Shown here one piece after another: positions 1-11,257 of a DNA stretch of 64,000 bases. A model generated the notes under the pieces. It saw nothing but the letters and a program-made list of their open reading frames with translations, had not been told where the DNA came from and ran no database searches. A program made the position numbers and the translations under genes. The stretch spans positions 7,564,001-7,628,000 of the forward strand of contig NW_020825294.1 in assembly GCF_003286085.1 (NCBI RefSeq), written 5' to 3'. Each line of letters begins with the position of its first letter. The first letter of the stretch is position 1. This DNA is from Drosophila persimilis (lineage: Eukaryota; Arthropoda; Insecta; Diptera; Drosophilidae).

Positions 1-2850
1 TATATCTTATCTGCAATGCCAAATAAATAATTTATGTTATAAACATACCAATTTTTTACGCAAAGACAAAACTAACCAGCAAGATAATTATCCGAACTAT
101 AATTATCAGTGCAAAATAAACATAGAAAGCAATTGTAATATTCAATTATATATTCATTTCTTCACGAAAATTATTTGTGATGAAAGGACGAGCACGATGA
201 ACCCACTATTATAGACCATGGAAAGTCTCTGTCAACGATTTCGGGTCGAAGCGATGATGGGTGACTTTTGTTAGTTTCTTACTAGAGACTAAACATAAAA
301 AAGAAACTCAGTGCCATCTTCTGGGTAACCCCTGGAAAAAGGGAAAGAAAAAAAGACAAAATATATGCAATTTATTAGTTCTTTAACAAAAGATTATTAC
401 TAGAACATTGGCTCAGAAAATTATTCATTTGTCTTAACTTTCCCCAAACAACCTGCGTATATTCCACAAGAGATGCATAAACTGTGATTGTCATAAACTG
501 GTTTTACGACCACAAGTGATGGAAGCGCAGTGTGTGAAAGATACATCCCTGCAGATGGGACACACGAGAGTCGGAAAAGTCCCCTTTAGCAAAGTCCCTA
601 ACTCTCTAAGTGCAGCAGTAAAACATGAAGTACTCAACGTACCAGGCAAATTTATTCAGCTTTTGAAAGTGTAAAAAATGAATAAAAAATAGTTGCTAGT
701 AAAAAAGTTACAAAGTTATAGTTATATAACGGATAGAATGATTTCCATTATTAATACAACTAAATTTCATTATAAATGTATGCTGAATGCTTAAATATAC
801 ATATACCACGAGTGGGTCAACATATTTGGATCTTAATTAAACAAATTTCAAATATATTTCCCTTTGTTTGCATTTGTGAAGTGTATTTAATTCAATTAAA
901 ATACAGTTTAATGAATAAATTGCGTTCATGTAAATATATCTGACATTTTTTGTTAATGAATTAAGCTATTAAAATGTTCTCGCCTTTATTCCAGTAGCAC
1001 TTCATTTAAATTTTATTTATTACAAATAGCCTCACATTTTTCGAATTCAAAATGAATGATATAAAATGTTTTTATTGGATTTAAATGATATTCCGAAAGC
1101 GTGGTTGGCGAAAAGGAAACCATAAAGATTGACTATTTCCTACTGATTGAAATGCATTTGGTAAATTAAATCATAAAAATACCAATGTATATTTCCTTAG
1201 CCATAAAAAGCCAATCAAAATCGAAATAAAGGACTTATGAATAATCAATTTCCCATAAAATGAAGATCTCCATTTGGAAGTCGTATTAAAAATGCTGGAG
1301 AAAATGTAACAACAATAAATAATATGTAAATTTTAATGTAAAGCTAATCTGCAAATGTGATCATCATCATCAGCTGCAGGGCGGCTAAGTTCCGTCAATC
1401 CTATATCCTTCCTGTAGAGTTCTTTGCAAAATGACACAGACCCTGAGAGATTGGAAAAGATTTTCTTGATCGTATTTTACTTTTTCCTACTTTCTTCCTC
1501 AATCCAAGACGTCTGTCAGTCAGCATGAGAATTTTTCCAGATAACTTTTTATTAGTTTCCACCACTTTTCTCCCACGTTTGGAATCGTTCAAGTGCCTGT
1601 TGAATTGTTTAATTCCCAATGAAACACTGTGCAGCTCTCATCCTGTCTCGCACTAATTGATTTAATTGATGCTGCGGGACCAGCTCCATAGAATGATGAG
1701 GAATTTGAGTGACTTAAAGTTATATCTAAGTTATATTTAAAGATCCATTTCTATATGTGTATAATGCTACAGACACTCAGAGATTAAAGTGGGAAGCTTG
1801 AACACTTATTTCAATTTCAATCCATAGATAGTTTTTTTAACTATCCATAGATATTTATTTTAATTTTCGCCAATTCTTACTTAATTTGTTCACACTTTCA
1901 GAGAGTTGAATGACTTCGAAGGTGTTTTTAAGAGGACAAATAAAACTGATTCTTTAAAGTATAAAACATGATCAGCCTTGCTTTTAAAGGAATTTAATGG
2001 TCTGCCAAACAGTCTATTAATCTTACCACTTTGGGCTAATAGCCTTGACTAAGCGTGAACAATGTTTTGGGTGCCGAATTTGTTGAGTGCCCCGCTGTTA
2101 TTTTCATGGAAACTTTTCTTTTGACACATGAAAACTGAATTTAAGTCTGCATCGCTCGATGTTTTTCCCGGCACTTAATTAAAGCTGTAGAAAAGTGAGA
2201 TGGATATGCAGTCAAAAGATTATTTCCATTTTAGGCAGTAGCAAATTTCAAGCACTACTCGTAGAAAGTTGTGAATGGCATGACCTCTTCTCTGGAGACG
2301 CAGCGGTAATTTCACTCTACTCACACACACACACTGTTATATTAAATTTCAGTGCCTGCCACATAAGTGGGCCTTCTGCTTTTCCCCACTTAGTTGCACT
2401 CTGAGGGCAATGAAAAAGTTTTGCTTAGAAAATGTGCCCGGGCTGGAAGGCTGCTGCTTGTGTGTCAGAGTCATTACCAGCTGGGTTTCTCAGTATCGCC
2501 ATACCCGTAGGTACATCAAACTAAGGATAGATGCTGGGAGTGCGTCACATTTGAGCAGTCAACACACTTATGCACTAGGTCGGGGATAGTAATTTGCACA
2601 TCATTTTTAATTTAAAACTTGACGATACAATGACCTAATTGTGGCCTGGTTGGAAAATTTGGATTGTTTTGGGGGCATTTCTTTGAAGATATTTGATAGA
2701 GTTGATTTTAGATAATATTGTCGTATACATTTTTTTGTTTTTGGATTTTTTCTTTCCCCCTTGAAGTAACACCCATCCCATCCTTTCAGAAACAGCAAAA
2801 GGCTATACAAAACACACAAAACGCCGAAAGCCGTGTTTTCAGGAATGGTA
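1..2850. other. AT-rich non-coding stretch
   Basis: No coding region is supported here. Open frames are short and lie in A/T-rich sequence. Around 1822-1853 a short segment (ATCCATAGATA) occurs twice, and GATAGTT/AACTATC around a T-run can form a weak hairpin. A short CA run lies near 2322-2335. I see no RNA gene or mobile element. Confidence 0.6.
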
Positions 2851-2856
2851 AAGGGG

Positions 2857-2890
2857 TATAAAAGCACGCATAAATTATACTATACCCTCA
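2857..2890 (+). promoter_or_regulatory. Candidate TATA core promoter
   Basis: The sequence GGGGTATAAAAGC contains a near-ideal TATA box (TATAAAAG, 2857-2864). A TCA-type initiator lies at 2888-2890, putting the predicted start about 33 bases downstream, the usual Drosophila spacing. The next plus-strand ATG is at 2957 and opens a 27-codon frame. The spacing and box are seen directly; promoter activity is inferred, and TATA-like strings are common in AT-rich DNA. Confidence 0.3.
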
Positions 2891-2956
2891 TAAATGCCAC
2901 AACCCATATCCCCAGCCATAAAATCAGGCATCGTTAGGTTTATTGAACTTGATAGT

Positions 2957-3040
2957 ATGTTCCCGACACCTAGCCCTGGGTGGGGGCCATCCCCATCTAA
3001 AATTAACCGTCTTTATTTTCATATTAAACCTTCATTATGA
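2957..3040 (+). other. Candidate 27-residue small ORF below a TATA promoter
   Basis: This is the first ATG (2957) downstream of the TATA/initiator pair at 2857-2890. It would leave a 5' leader of about 67 bases. The 27-residue product begins MFPTPSPGWGPSPSK and is rich in Pro, Ser and Gly before a basic, aromatic tail. There is no signal peptide or recognisable domain, and no AATAAA follows closely. It may be chance; its only support is its position below the promoter-like element. Confidence 0.15.
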
Positions 3041-5300
3041 ATGGATTTTGCTTAAGCTATCTTTAAAAAGGGATATTTACATGTAGAAAAAAATATAAAA
3101 ACGGAGAACAAATTAAAGTTGGTTCTTTAATCTTTGAACATACAATTTGTAAATTTTGAATTAAAAATTAAAAGCAATTTTTTTCCATTCTTATCCCATT
3201 ATATTTCTGTACTCAATCCCTTATTAAAACTTTACTCGTATTAATAAATAAATAAAACCAATAATAATATATGTATAACACATTTTTGTTAATGAAAAAC
3301 CGTCATATGCTTTATGCCGAAGCCAAGAACAACAAACTCTTCTATGTACGTATAACGACCTAAGCAATGCCACAAATAAAGACCCCAATTGATTGTAAAT
3401 CCAACCAATAAAAAAAACCAAACGGAACAAGGTGAAATAAAAGAAGTTGTTTGAACAATGGATAAAATCAGACAAAAAATGGAAAAAAGTGCAAAAAATA
3501 AAAGCGTGATTCCACTCAATTGCACGGGGGAAAAGACTGCGAGGGTGAAAGACAAGAAAAAACAATAAGAAAGCAAAAGCTAAAAAAATATAAAATCGAA
3601 AATTGACCATAAACCCGAACCAGGGTGCTCCAGATACGTAGATAAGCTCGAAGGAGAAAACAACAATGGGTATAAACTCCCCTTTTGAAACACCCTTTGA
3701 GAGATTATTTTATATGTATTATGAGAAGACGTTTGTTACAAAGCAAGGGAATCATATCTGATTCTTTATAGTGTGTACGAGTATGCATTTCTTATGAGAA
3801 TTTAAATCTTTATGTCCCTAACTATCGGCCTACAACTTGGAGCAGCATCTTCCTGTTCTAGACAATTACATACATTTACGTAGCTCTCATTGAAACTTTC
3901 TGTCCGATAAAACGAGACCTCATTTAAGATGATTCTGTATGCACAATCAAACAAAAATGTTATTTCTACCTGTAATAGAAACAATGGAACTGTAAGAGTA
4001 TCCAAAAACCAGCTATACAGTCACGTTTTTCTCCCTTTCGCTTGGTCCCTACTTCCCTACTCATCTCAATGACAAGCCGGTCTGAATCGAGGGGTGACAT
4101 TTGTCATCATAATAATTTAAAGTAGAACTGATAATCTTTGACAGGCGAAAGTGTCCTTGACAGGCAACACCCCAAAAAGGTGGCCTGCTTTTGTTCGAGT
4201 TCCACAGTTATCTTTTGTTTTTCCCGCAGTTCAATTTTCGCCGGCATTCGTTCAACTCGTGCAGAACCGACAGAATTCATGTCATTTGTGTTTGTTCCTC
4301 CTGCCGCTGCCACTGTAAAATCAGCAACAGCCTCAACATAAGTAAAGTTTATTATCCATTTTATGCTAATCGATTTTGAAACACTTGCAACAGATGCTTC
4401 AACAATGGAAGCTAGAAAAATCCATTCTGAATTTTTTTTTGCAGGATTGTGGTAAAATTAAGATAAATTAGGCATTTAAACATCATATATCCTATTTTAT
4501 CCATCAAATCTGTCCTTTAAAATAAATTTTAAGATTCAATATTTTTTACAGCTGTTTCCAAACGAGCTTCCCCTACTGCCTCGAAACCCTTTTCTTTTGT
4601 GAATTCAAATATGTAAATGATGTTCGAAATGTGTAACATATGCGATTTCTGGTCATATAGTCAGTTCTGTGCTAGTTTTTTGTTTTGTCCGACACAACTG
4701 ATTATGTTAGCCAACCTACACACGTGGTGGGGCAAGCCGAATTGGATAGATTTCAGTGCCATCCATTGCCCAGGCTGTTGCTACTCCTGTTGGCGCTGTA
4801 TGAAATGGGAATACATTTTGAAAGCGATGTGTACAGCTCGAAGGGAAACTATGGAAATCCAGAAACACATTTTTTCAAGAATTTATGCGTGCAATTTAAT
4901 AAATTGTTTCTCATTACTCCAGAAACACTTTGTTTATTGGGGACAATGTCAGCAGATTTTATCGATCCAAGAATAACGAATGTTGAGTCATTTCGAAGGT
5001 CGCCTCTACGGGTGTTCTTATTTATCTTGCACATAGAAATGTACACACTTTTATTGAGACCAGGCTAAAGTGGTCCCCATGGGATAATTAGTATAATACC
5101 AGGCCGTTTCAACGAGGCGTATGAGTAATTTATGCTAAGCAATTGACTTGTTGACAGGACCAGATGTACATGTATATTCCAAACTAAAGATAGATGGAGA
5201 TACAGAGGTTCCAAAGCACTCATAATCCTTAGGCTCAAAGTAAAAAGACGGAACAAAGGAGCCACAAATCCCCGGTAATCTGCATGTAATTGACATATGA
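3041..5300. other. AT-rich non-coding stretch with one possible minus-strand exon
   Basis: Mostly A-rich sequence without a gene. A 3224-3610 minus-strand open frame encodes almost only Phe, Leu and Ser runs, caused by A-rich plus-strand sequence, and is not credible. On the minus strand a TGATTTTACAG acceptor at about 4314-4324 precedes a frame open to 4107. That frame has a lysine/glutamate-rich stretch (KIELREKQKITVELEQKQ) that could form a coiled coil. No donor or partner exon is evident. Confidence 0.4.
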
Positions 5301-5513
5301 TTCGAGGAGCAGCATCTGGCTGGATGCCAAGTCCTCTCTACGTGCTGGCGGTCTAATCTGCCACCGTGGAGTGCCGTCGGGCGGAGGAGACATGTGATGA
5401 GCTCGTTGCGGCTCGGCGCGGTAACTAAAATCCAGATGAAAGCCAACACCTTGTCGCCAGGTGAGACCGCATCCACACAAAACACCGCCCAATCACGTGA
5501 GCCCCGAACGTGA
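5301..5513 (+). other. GC-rich island, open frame with a donor-like site
   Basis: This island is clearly richer in G+C than its flanks. One plus-strand frame stays open for 70 codons between TGA at 5298-5300 and TGA at 5511-5513, with an internal GCCAG/GTGAGAC donor-like site at 5460/5461. The first Met comes about halfway through. The minus strand is also open over much of the island, which weakens the coding case. Just downstream (about 5549-5567) GAGGTC and GACCTC form an imperfect palindrome. It could be an exon or a conserved regulatory block; no family is recognisable. Confidence 0.2.
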
Positions 5514-7951
5514 CACATTCTGGTGTACTTTCTGACGAGCGAAAAGTCCGCGAGGTCAGCGGGACCTCACAGCCGAAAGAACATGACAAGAAAATTCTAG
5601 GAAAATGGTTTCCCAAACTGAATTTTCTCCTAGCGGATGGTCGTAATTGGAAACGTAAGCTACTATCAAGATATGCAGGTCGGAATAAGACTGGAATCTT
5701 GAGAAGGAATATAAGGAATCTATTCAAGGCACTGGTAATTATAGAATTTCCTTATTGATTAGTTGGTATTCCGGAATGCTCATACAATTCTCACGTTCCA
5801 AGTGCCAGGCACAACAATGTCCGCAAATACAGGAATACCCAACCAATCATTGGGCTCCCTGCATTCAATGTTGTACTTGTTTTTGCTTCTTCGGATGATG
5901 AAGATGATGATGATAAAAGCCGCCGGCAGCCTTGTTTGTGTGGCACTGGCATTCAGGCTTTGGACATAGTCTCTGGACATTCAGTGCCGCCGTCAATAGT
6001 GCAACAAGGGACAGGATCTGTTTCCCCCAGCGGCTGGCATTCACGCCCCTGATGCTGATGTGGCTCCTTCCGTTGCAGAAGTCACAGGTGCATTGAATAA
6101 TACTAAGGCTTTGCTATCAGATGTTTGTATCATGTCAGAGGTGTCCAGTGCTGTATACATTTTCCGTCCTGTCTTAGGCTGCACTGCCCTTCCCTGCACT
6201 ATCCTTTCTTATTATGTTTCCCCTTTTGTATTTTTGTTGTCTATTAAGGCGCGTGCCTATTAGCATTATGTGATAGGAGGTTTGCCATTCAGTTATTAAC
6301 ACGTTAAGCTAAATTACAAGCTTATAATAATGGGATTGGCAATGGTATTACTTCTTGTATTAGCCAGCCAGTGCTGCATCAAAATTCACACACACGCAGC
6401 CATAAATCTTCGAATCCCATTGAGCCAAATGCATTAGGCTGCATAAATAACTGCTGATGCGAATATAATTCCAGTCATGGACATGCACTAAGTACTCTCA
6501 CACACACTCGCACGTACCCTCGATTCGTGCTAGTACGTATATAGTATATCCCCCAAACACTTTTGGCTTTTGCCTTCCTGCCATCACATCCTCTGCCTTT
6601 TTGGCGGACCAGAAATTTCCACATAAAAGGAAAATGCAGCCCGCTGGCTGGTTGGTTGGGTGGCTGCCATTCAGTCTTCTTACTCGGCAGCGGAAGATGA
6701 AATTTTATTATTTTAGCTGGTTGTCATGTTACCCAGAGATAACAAATTCGTTTACGATAATTTCGGTGGGTTTACAGCCGGCAGCCCAGAACCCCCGAAT
6801 ACCATTCAACAGTCGGAATATCCTTTGTCCGACTACAGATCGTTAGTGCATTTTATGGGCCAGTCGTACGACTGCATACACGAGTACCCGGAAAACCTTA
6901 AATACACTTATTTGTGTCTCGTCTTAAAGTTGTGGGGAAATTGGGGAATATTTTGAATCATTGACACTGCAATTTAAGCAAAAATGTTTGTCTCTGTTTC
7001 TGTCAATTGTTCACAAATTTTGCAAACATTTCGGTGCCCTGCACGTAGTTCGGCCATAAAAATTCAGTCGATTTAATTTCCAGCATTTGTTTTACATACA
7101 TATGTATTTATGTCGGGGCACATGCCTGCCTGTCTGTCTCTCTATTCGACACTTTCGGCTGTCATCTGGCATGCAGACGAGGGTAAGAAACTATGAGCCT
7201 CTGACCATATTCGCGGTTTTTGTTTACGGATTTTCAGTCATGTTTCTTGGTGGAGAGATTAAAGTTAACATGAGAAAACCATGTTGGGAATTACATCGAA
7301 AAGGATATGGATATTTTTTGAATCAGAATACACTGCGATAAATTAGGTCGGAACTAATTTGCATACATATGTATATGTTTAAGAAATTGTAAATATTTAA
7401 AGTATATGTCTAAATATCTATCAGTTCTGTCTGCTTAACTGGGAGAATATTTGGTGAATTCTTTTGATTACTTTGGCATGCCAGTTGGCTCTGATTAGTT
7501 ATATTTCTTGCAATAATGAAACCGGACTCCAGCAACATATTCGTGCGTTGACAGAACGAACAAAAATTAAGTAAGGCGCGTGACCTGACTAAAGACTTAA
7601 AACAAACTAACCAACTAGTCTTACTAATATGCAAAAGTCATACAAGTCCTTCTGTGGACACGTACATCTCCATAACCACTTCTACATATTCAGCTTTGGT
7701 AGGTCTTTGCCTTCTCTCACTGGTATATACATATCCTATGTTTAACTTCAGAATCGCGCTTGAATAAACCCAACCAAGTTGCTCTTCTATCTTCAGTAGC
7801 TCATGAGGTGAGTGAAGTGGAGTCATGGAGTCCAAGAGTCCACTTTAGAAAGCGGAAAACAAATTGTTGTTGACATGAAGAACTATGGCAGCTGTTTGTA
7901 CTGTTAATGAAGTAGTTTGTGGACCGTAGCATAGCATGTTCTATTGTTTGC
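5514..7951. other. Non-coding stretch
   Basis: Mixed-composition non-coding DNA. Short frames (60-85 codons) exist on both strands but lack ATG context, codon bias or splice support. The trinucleotide-like ATGATG tract near 5897-5914 is a small simple repeat. A minus-strand 65-codon frame (7638-7835, starting TTG) reads as plausible protein but has no consistent splice partner. Confidence 0.5.
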
Positions 7952-8267
7952 TTACTTGAGAGAAGCATGATTAAAAACAGATTGAATAAGTTTATTTCTC
8001 TAGAAGGAATTTTAAATAAGTGCAGTGTACTCATGTCCCTATCAATGTTAATGGAATAATAATTTATTTGTGTAATATCGGTGTGCCAATAAGAATGTTC
8101 TGAGAAACAAGCAGTCTGCTTCGTCGAATGGTTTGTACTTAGATCACCTCTTCCACTAATATAAAGCGTACTCACCATCCAATACCAGGCCCAAGACCCC
8201 TCTGATTTAACATCAGAATGTCCGTCTAGTGGCGAATGGCAGTACTTCAGTAAGCAGTCACCGTGCA
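7952..8267 (-). other. Candidate two-exon minus-strand coding segment
   Basis: On the minus strand a CATTTTAGTTTTCAG acceptor ends at 8268. It is followed by a 92-base segment (8267-8176) open in only one frame, which ends at a consensus donor ATG/GTGAGTACG. The open 30 residues include CLLKYCHSPLDGH and GSWAWYWM. A second acceptor (AAAATTCCTTCTAG, ending at 8000) restores the same phase after a 176-base intron and gives 15 more residues before TAA at 7954-7952. A further upstream exon with the start would be needed. No family is recognised. The combined splice signals are better than average for this window but could be chance. Confidence 0.2.
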
Positions 8268-8667
8268 CTGAAAACTAAAATGAGATATAAGATATGGATG
8301 TTCCAGCCTATTATGCTCAAACGGTTTACTTTACAAACAACAAATATCTTAGAAATTATATAATTATCAAAAAATTATTTGGAAGCCTAAATTCATAAAA
8401 AACTTTAATTTCAAAAAAAATTAATTCAAAGCTACTTGTGTTTTTTTTATATTTTCGCACGTTGATTATCTCTAATTAAATCCCTTCCCTGACATTTTAT
8501 TTTCTCTTTAAAGTTTAAACTGCTGTCGCTAATTGAAACGAATGAAATAATGAAGGCAATAAAACAACCAACTTTGACTCGAATTGTTTCACAAGACAAC
8601 ATAGAAAAGTTGTTGCTCCTCGACGGGGCATCTTCTCTGGCGACAAATCACGTCTGATAATTTCCAC

Positions 8668-8745
8668 ACCAGACCAGACAAACCAGGGGCAGGATCAGAC
8701 CAAGGCCGACCAAAACCAGAACCAGGAACAGGACCAGGACAAAAG
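8668..8745. repeat. Degenerate ACCAG(G)A-type tandem repeat
   Basis: This run of imperfect ACCAGA, CCAGGA and GACCA units shows clearly by eye: the plus strand is almost free of T. It is a low-complexity tract with no TE hallmark. It explains part of the minus-strand frame 8589-8951, whose product is Gly/Pro/Arg-rich for this reason. Confidence 0.6.
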
Positions 8746-9609
8746 CCAAAATTAACTGCTTCCCCTCGGGGTCTTGGGTCCTGCCATCCGATCCGTCTGC
8801 CCCGTCTGCGGCCTGTTCTGAAGTATGCCAGAAGCCATAGAGAGCACAGCTGGAAGCTTTTCACTGTTGTCCATAGTTTTCTTTTTGGGTTTTGTTTTAT
8901 TTTTATCTTTTTCATAATTAAAAGCAATTTATTATGCCGCCGCCACTTCATGTTGTTCAGATCTGACAGTACTGGCCCCTGGAATCTTCTAAAAAAATAT
9001 TTCTACATACTAAAGGTGGAATAGCTGGGAGGAAGACTTAATTAGCAACAGGCCGTGACAAGTAAAACAGATTTTATAATCAGGGGAAACTAAAATTCAT
9101 TATATACTATCTGTAGTAGGTTAATATTCAGCAAGTGCACTTTTACTTATGGGCGTAATTTATAGGTCTGTTTCAATTGTGAAACATAAGTAAGATTTGA
9201 ATGGGAAATTATTTATATTAAATAAAACAAATTAATATTTTGACTAATAAATTATGTTCAGTAATATGTATAATATGAAAGATATATAACATTCATTTCA
9301 TAGACAAAAGCAAAATATTTCATGGCCGTCCCATAAAATAATCTGGCAAAGTGTCGTAAATTTTGACAGGCGTTCTCCACACTTTCTGACAATTTTATTC
9401 ATTTCATTTAAATGAAAAGACAGCCGGATGGAGTTTCACAAACACTGCAATTTTAGGTTCCGCTTTTCATTAAATACCTTATCGGCCTTATGGGCCTTAA
9501 ATTGTTTATGCTAGACAACCGCAACGATATGGGAATTGAATGTAACTAATTTGCAGGTGTGCAGATGACATTTTCATTGTGCCTTGGGTCTCCGGAGGCT
9601 GACCTCTGG

Positions 9610-9624
9610 ACACACACACACACA
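9610..9624. repeat. (CA)n microsatellite
   Basis: A short uninterrupted CA/AC dinucleotide run. No functional association is visible. Confidence 0.8.
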
Positions 9625-11224
9625 CCACAGAGCTCTACGGGCTTGGCCAAGGCAAATAGAAGAGGCCTACCTTTCGCCCAGCCAAATGGTTGCCATAATT
9701 GTGGATACGAAAAGTCATTAGGGGGTTTAGGGTTCGTCCCAGTATTTGCTGAAATCCTTAGCTTCAGTTCCACATCTACCCCCAATCGTTCTCTAGCTTA
9801 AACTCCTTCTCTGACTCCCAGTCATACTCTCATATCCGATTCCTCTTGTATGCTGACTGGTTGCTGCGGGGCTTTAGCAATGCGTACATGTCTTTCGCAG
9901 TTTCCCAAGGAGAGATGAATTAAAAAAGGCTGCAGCTTGCAATCGGCCGACTATTAAAAAGGCATATTCCCAAGGGGCAGATCCCGCAAATGGCTGGGGA
10001 AAAGGAGAGCATCCTAACCAGACAACAGGCGACGTTTAACCATTGTCTAAGCCCCTGCAGGCAAAATGTCAGGCAGAAAGCATTTGCAATGGCAACAGAA
10101 TGACGCCCCGAGAGTTCACAGTCATTCATTGGACCCCGACGAGGGGGCGAAAGAAAAAATCACAGAAACAATTCACCGACCCATGGAGAATGCACTTACG
10201 AAATTATTTTTTGCTTTAAATATTCTTAAAGCTGATCCGAGACCCATAAACAATGAATGTCAACAGCTTGGCCATACCTCCAGGATGGGTCCCCGTGCCG
10301 GAGGATGACAGAGCAGTTGACAGTTCGACAGCCGTTGGATGGATGGATGGTTGTCCCGCATCTGGCCCTTGGCCCTTATTGGATTTCAGTTGTGGCCACA
10401 TTTATTTACCCTCTTCTAGCCGATGCTATTTGGCCACACTGTGTAAATATGTGAGTGAGATACCAGGCCCATCTCACCTGTCCCATTCCGAGCATCCCCC
10501 GAGTCGGCCTCCCGACCACTAGAGTAATGTCCCAGCAGTTGATTGCAGCCACTACTCTGGGTCCTCCTGATTCACCTTTGATGTTCTGTCTGGAGCAGAT
10601 AAATATTGGTAGAAGGAAAGGTCTGACAAGTTCGATGTGGGGTGCTCTGAGGAATTATTCCTTAAGTTTATTAGTTGTGCACAATTCTGCAGTGCAGTCT
10701 AAAAAAAAGAGATTGAGTGTCCGTTCTTTAAATTATAAAAATAATATTTTCAAATAACAAAATACCAAAAGAGGAAGAGGTGGAAATGACTTCTTCTTAG
10801 CTAATGTATCACTTCAACTAAACTCGATTTTTCGAAACTGTTTTCAAAATATTTCCATTTTACTCGATATAAAAGATTCTTCAAATTAAATACTTATGGG
10901 AAGTGCCTGCCACGTATATTTATCATGGCTCCTAAATACCAAATTGATCCTGTCTGTGGCTGTGTGTGTGTTGTTTCCACTATTTACATATGTATCCTAC
11001 AACTGCGGTTGTGTGCACGGGAAAACAGTGAAAAGTTCTATTCGTTTGCAAATTTTAATAATTACTATGGAAAATAAAGTTTATGAAACGATGAATAATA
11101 CATAAAATGTGTTAACAGAAAAAAGTTTTCAGAATCGCTCAGCATAAAAAAGGATTGTTTGCTTGAAATATTTTAGCAATATGCGAAATTAGTTATCAAC
11201 TATAAGCTGAGAATTAATTTAGTT

Positions 11225-11257
11225 AAGTGAATATAATTATACATTTTATATTCACTT
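11225..11257. repeat. Perfect 12-bp inverted repeat
   Basis: Arms 11225-11236 (AAGTGAATATAA) and 11246-11257 (TTATATTCACTT) are perfectly complementary with a 9-base spacer. The stem is AT-rich and too short for a microRNA precursor. No repeat family is recognised. Confidence 0.7.

Noticed and set aside
3224-3610. 128-codon minus-strand frame rich in Phe/Leu
   Set aside because: The product is a low-complexity translation of an A-rich plus strand; no stop-poor coding signal beyond composition.
4431-4470. T-tract plus GCAG acceptor-like site
   Set aside because: Only eight codons follow before a stop. Similar chance acceptors recur near 33739, 38496 and 47760.
7638-7835. 65-codon minus-strand frame with protein-like composition
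   Set aside because: It starts at TTG. The only nearby acceptor-like site (TTTCTAAAG) puts it in the wrong phase for the 8176-8267 exon.
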